From the NCBI GenBank assembly GCA_002412965.1, contig DHWB01000004.1:496001-560000 (forward strand): a DNA stretch of 64,000 nucleotides, in the 5' to 3' direction. Below, piece by piece: positions 60,679-64,000 of the stretch. Origin of the DNA: Desulfomicrobium sp. UBA5193 (GTDB lineage Bacteria > Desulfobacterota > Desulfovibrionia > Desulfovibrionales > Desulfomicrobiaceae). Each line of letters starts with the position of its first letter. Position 1 is the first letter of the stretch. The notes beneath the pieces are model-generated. The model saw only the letters and a program-made list of their open reading frames with translations. It was not told where the DNA came from and searched no databases. The position numbers were made by a program, and so were the translations under genes.

Positions 60679-62520
60679 ATGCCCACCATGCAGAAGAATG
60701 ATAATATCAGAAATATCGCCATCATCGCCCACGTCGACCATGGCAAGACCACCTTGGTCGATGTCATGTTCCGTCAGTCCGGGGTGTTCCGGGACAACCA
60801 GGCCATGGACGACCGCGTCATGGATTCCATGGATCTGGAACGCGAACGCGGCATCACCATCGCCGCCAAGAACTGCTCCGTGCGCTGGAAGGGCGTGAAG
60901 ATCAACATCGTCGACACCCCTGGCCACGCCGATTTCGGCGGCGAAGTGGAGCGGGCCCTGTCCATGGTTGATGGCGCGGTTCTGCTGGTGGACGCCTCCG
61001 AAGGTCCCTTGCCCCAGACCCGCTTCGTGCTCAAGAAGGCGCTCGATGCCAGTCTGCCCATTCTGGTTGTCGTCAACAAGATCGACCGCTCCGACGCACG
61101 CCCGCAGGAAGTGCTGGACGAAGTCTATGACCTGTTCATCGATCTTGGCGCCGACGAGGACCAGCTCGAATTTCCGGTTCTCTACGCCGTGGGCCGCGAC
61201 GGTGTGGCCTCTCCGGTCCTTGAGGAGCGGGGCGAGAACCTCAACTGCCTGTTCGATCTCATCCTCGAGCGCATCCCCGGTCCCCGTTTCGACCCGGTGG
61301 CTCCCTTCCAGATGCTTGTTTCGGATCTGGGGTATTCGGACTATCTCGGTCGCCTGGTCATCGGCAAGGTCAAGGCCGGACATCTGCTGGAAAAGGCGGA
61401 TCTGCTCTGCATGGGCGAAAACGATCAGCTCGCCTTCCGCCCAACCAAGGTTCAGGCCTACGAGGGCATGCAGCTCAAGGATCAGGCGCTGGTGGAGATG
61501 GGCGACATCGTGGTCGTGGCGGGTCTCAGCAAGGTCAGCATCGGTGACACAATCTGTCTGAAGGAAAGCCCGGTGCGCCTCAAGCGCATCGATGTGGACG
61601 AGCCCACAGTGTCCATGCGCTTCACCATCAATACCTCGCCCTTTGCCGGTCGCGAGGGCAAGCTCGTGCAGTCCCGCAAGATCAAGGACCGCCTGGAAAA
61701 GGAGTCCCTGACCAACGTGGCCATCCAGGTCGAGGAGAGCGAGGACAAGGACTCCATGATCGTCAAGGGTCGTGGCGAATTTCAGCTGGCCATCATCATC
61801 GAGACCATGCGTCGTGAAGGCTTCGAGCTCGGCGTGGGCCGGCCCGAGGTCATCTACAAAAAGGTGGACGGCAAGTTGCTGGAGCCTCTGGAACACGTCT
61901 ACGTCGATTGCGACGAGGCCTTCATGGGCGTGGTCACGGAGAAGCTGTCCATCCGTCGCGGCAAGCTCCTCAATCTGGTCAACAACGGCGGCGGCCGCGT
62001 GCGCATGGAATTTTCCGTACCTTCGCGTGCGCTGATCGGTTACCGGGACGAGTTTCTGACCGACACCAAGGGCACGGGCATCATGAATTCCCTGTTTGAC
62101 GGATACGGCGACTATCGGGGCGATTTTCCGACCCGTTTTTCGGGTTCGCTGGTCTGCGACCGTCAGGGTTCGGCCGTGCCGTACGCCCTTTTCAACCTGG
62201 AGCCGCGCGGCCGGATGTTCCTGCGTCCCGGAGATGCGGTTTACGAGGGCATGATCATTGGCGAGCACAACCGCGACAATGACATCGACGTCAACCCGTG
62301 CAAGGAAAAGAAGCTGACGAACATGCGCGCCTCGGGCAAGGATGAAGCCATCATCCTTACCCCCGTCCTGCCAATAACCCTGGAAGCGGCGCTCAACTTC
62401 ATCCGTGACGATGAAATGGTCGAGGTAACCCCCCAGAACATTCGTCTGCGCAAGGTCGAGCTCTCGGCCCAGAAGCGGCACACCATGGTCGCGCGCAAGA
62501 AGAAGGTCGAAGGAAAATAG
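60679..62520 (+). CDS. typA: Ribosome-associated GTPase TypA/BipA
   Basis: The 613-residue translational GTPase has G1 AHVDHGKTTL, G2 ERGITIAAK, G3 DTPGHADFGGEVERAL and G4 NKIDRSDARP. EF-G-like domains and the BipA C-terminal domain (NIRLRKVELSAQKRH) follow. BipA assists ribosome assembly and stress adaptation. GAGGAG precedes the ATG at 60679. The next gene starts two bases after its stop. Confidence 0.96.
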   Translation: MPTMQKNDNIRNIAIIAHVDHGKTTLVDVMFRQSGVFRDNQAMDDRVMDSMDLERERGITIAAKNCSVRWKGVKINIVDTPGHADFGGEVERALSMVDGAVLLVDASEGPLPQTRFVLKKALDASLPILVVVNKIDRSDARPQEVLDEVYDLFIDLGADEDQLEFPVLYAVGRDGVASPVLEERGENLNCLFDLILERIPGPRFDPVAPFQMLVSDLGYSDYLGRLVIGKVKAGHLLEKADLLCMGENDQLAFRPTKVQAYEGMQLKDQALVEMGDIVVVAGLSKVSIGDTICLKESPVRLKRIDVDEPTVSMRFTINTSPFAGREGKLVQSRKIKDRLEKESLTNVAIQVEESEDKDSMIVKGRGEFQLAIIIETMRREGFELGVGRPEVIYKKVDGKLLEPLEHVYVDCDEAFMGVVTEKLSIRRGKLLNLVNNGGGRVRMEFSVPSRALIGYRDEFLTDTKGTGIMNSLFDGYGDYRGDFPTRFSGSLVCDRQGSAVPYALFNLEPRGRMFLRPGDAVYEGMIIGEHNRDNDIDVNPCKEKKLTNMRASGKDEAIILTPVLPITLEAALNFIRDDEMVEVTPQNIRLRKVELSAQKRHTMVARKKKVEGK

Positions 62521-62522
62521 CC

Positions 62523-63905
62523 ATGCAGAAAGTGCACGATGTGATCATTGTCGGCGGCGGGCCGGCCGGTCTTTTCGCGGCCTATCATCTGGCCGAACAC
62601 TCCAGTTTGGATGTGCTTCTGATCGAAAAGGGCCGGGACTCCCTGGCCCGCAACTGCCCCCTGGGCGAGGAGCAGGACTGCATTCACTGCAAGCCCTGCA
62701 ACATCCTCTCCGGCATGGGCGGGGCCGGTCTCTTCTCCGACGGCAAGCTCAATTTCATTCCGAAACTGGGCAAGACCGATCTGACGCAGTTCATGAGCCT
62801 CGGCAAGGCCACTGCGCTGATCGACGAGACCGAGGTCATCTTCAACCGCTTCGGCATGGACGGCAAGGTCTATCCGACCAACATCGAAGAGGCCCGTTCC
62901 ATCCGCAAGGAGGCCCGCAAGTTCGGCATCGACCTGCTGGTCATCAAGCAGAAGCATCTGGGCAGCGATAACCTCCCCGGTCACATCACCGGCATGGTCG
63001 AGTACATCAAGTCCAAGGGCGTGACCGTGCTCACCAATGAGGAGGTGCGGGACATCATCGTCGAAGACGGTCACGTGCGCGGGGTGCAGACCTCCAAGAC
63101 CAAGCACCACGCCGCGAACGTCGTTCTGGCTCCGGGCCGGGTCGGCGCGGAGTGGGTCGGCCAGCTGGTGCAGCGTCACGGTCTGCCCGTCACCCAGCGC
63201 GGGATCGAGGTCGGCGTGCGCGTGGAAGTGCACAACGAGATCATGCAGGACCTGTGCTCCATCATCTATGATCCGACATTCTTCATCCGCACCTCCAAGT
63301 ACGACGACCTGACCCGTACCTTCTGCACCAACTACGGCGGGTTCATCGCCCAGGAAAACTATCAGGATTTTGTCTGCGTCAACGGCCACGCCTACATGGA
63401 CAAGAAATCCGAGAACACCAACTTCGCCTTTCTGTCCAAGGTGGTCCTGAACGAACCCGTCACGGACAACCAGGCCTACGGCGAATCCATCGGCCGCCTG
63501 GCGACCCTTATTGGCGGCGGCAAGCCCATCCTGCAACGTTTCGGCGACCTGAAGCGCGGACGCCGCTCCACCTGGAACCGCATCCGTAACAGCTACATCG
63601 AGCCGACCTTGAAGAAGGTGGTCTGCGGCGACATCGCCATGGCCCTGCCCGAGCGCATCCTGACCAATCTTGTGGAAGGTCTCGAGAAGCTCAATCAGGT
63701 CGTGCCCGGCGTGGCCAACGACGAGACGCTGCTCTATGCGCCGGAGATCAAGTTCTTCGCCACCCAGGTGGAATGCGGCGAGAATCTGGAGACGGCCATA
63801 GGCGGGCTCTATGTCGCGGGAGACGGGCCAGGAGTGGCCGGAAACATTGTTTCGGCCGCAGCCACGGGGCTCATCCCGGCCAAGAGCATTCTGGCCAAGG
63901 GATAA
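62523..63905 (+). CDS. FAD-dependent oxidoreductase (COG2509-like)
   Basis: The 460-residue flavoprotein has the dinucleotide-binding start VIIVGGGPAGLFAAYHLAE, then a cysteine-rich segment NCPLGEEQDCIHCKPCNILSGMGGAGLFSDGKLN, typical of COG2509 dehydrogenases, and ends with GGLYVAGDGPGVAGNIVSAAATG. The four nearby cysteines (CP...C..CKPC) might hold a cluster or disulfide. The substrate is unknown. It is coupled to typA by a two-base gap, and a terminator follows. Confidence 0.87.
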   Translation: MQKVHDVIIVGGGPAGLFAAYHLAEHSSLDVLLIEKGRDSLARNCPLGEEQDCIHCKPCNILSGMGGAGLFSDGKLNFIPKLGKTDLTQFMSLGKATALIDETEVIFNRFGMDGKVYPTNIEEARSIRKEARKFGIDLLVIKQKHLGSDNLPGHITGMVEYIKSKGVTVLTNEEVRDIIVEDGHVRGVQTSKTKHHAANVVLAPGRVGAEWVGQLVQRHGLPVTQRGIEVGVRVEVHNEIMQDLCSIIYDPTFFIRTSKYDDLTRTFCTNYGGFIAQENYQDFVCVNGHAYMDKKSENTNFAFLSKVVLNEPVTDNQAYGESIGRLATLIGGGKPILQRFGDLKRGRRSTWNRIRNSYIEPTLKKVVCGDIAMALPERILTNLVEGLEKLNQVVPGVANDETLLYAPEIKFFATQVECGENLETAIGGLYVAGDGPGVAGNIVSAAATGLIPAKSILAKG

Positions 63906-63940
63906 GTTTTTTTCGCGGGAAGCGATGATGGGAAAACGAA

Positions 63941-63977
63941 CGGGTGTTTCCGCTTGAGGGCGGAGACACCCGTTTTT
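63941..63977 (+). terminator. Terminator after the typA-oxidoreductase unit
   Basis: CGGGTGTTTCCGC (63941-63953) pairs with GCGGAGACACCCG (63960-63972) with one G-T pair, followed by TTTTT. Confidence 0.85.
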
Positions 63978-64000
63978 CATTGCGTGGGATGGGCAGCGAT

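Overview
The window is a GC-rich chromosomal segment that reads like a sulfate-reducing deltaproteobacterium of the Desulfovibrionales (Desulfomicrobium/Desulfovibrio type). This is inferred from gene content: an HdrCBA-Flx electron-bifurcation operon, a nif cluster with nifI1-nifI2 between nifH and nifD and a long NifD, the rsfS-gpmI pair, and many iron-sulfur proteins. No rRNA, tRNA or CRISPR array was seen, and no read-through evidence of a plasmid or phage.

Layout. 0.2-10.6 kb: rsfS-gpmI; a small minus-strand block (CHAP-type lipoprotein, cupin, RRM protein, DMT transporter and a coupled 42-residue lipoprotein); a polar amino-acid ABC importer (binding protein, two permeases, ATPase); ettA; a membrane methyltransferase-like protein. 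10.8-25.7 kb: two phosphonate loci. One is phnF divergent from phnGHIJKLM, followed by phnN and a hexapeptide acetyltransferase. The other is the minus-strand operon phnC-phnD-phnE-phnM2-DUF1045. Both carry the same 10-bp operator-like site, so they probably form one PhnF regulon. Between them lies a cluster of toxin-antitoxin-like modules and a broken NYN/OST-HTH gene remnant.

25.7-33.5 kb: an MFS transporter; a three-gene minus-strand operon of unknown function (a binding-protein-like protein without signal peptide, a G3E-type GTPase with CxxC motifs, an ABC ATPase, and no permease); and a large multi-PAS hybrid histidine kinase. 33.7-45.5 kb: nifV, divergent from nifH-nifI1-nifI2-nifD-nifK-(NifB paralogue without radical-SAM cysteines)-2Fe-2S ferredoxin-nifE-nifN-nifB. 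Both divergent units have sigma-54 promoters in the shared intergenic region. A weaker sigma-54-like site precedes the three-gene operon.

45.9-64 kb: a D,D-carboxypeptidase, two PilZ proteins, the hdrCBA-flxDBCA operon, a ferritin-like protein, a decayed MazEF-type module, a NERD-like membrane protein, ybaK, ribB under an FMN riboswitch, a zinc-ribbon protein preceded by a strong terminator-like hairpin, typA/bipA and a large FAD-dependent oxidoreductase. Three copies of a ~130-143-bp element with terminal inverted repeats lie directly after ettA, the hybrid kinase and flxA.

The most unusual items are the permease-less GTPase/ABC/binding-protein operon, the cysteine-less NifB paralogue inside the nif operon, the 59-residue partner of a nucleotidyltransferase, and two frameshifted gene remnants visible only by reading across frames. 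All family assignments come from recognising motifs by eye; no search was run.
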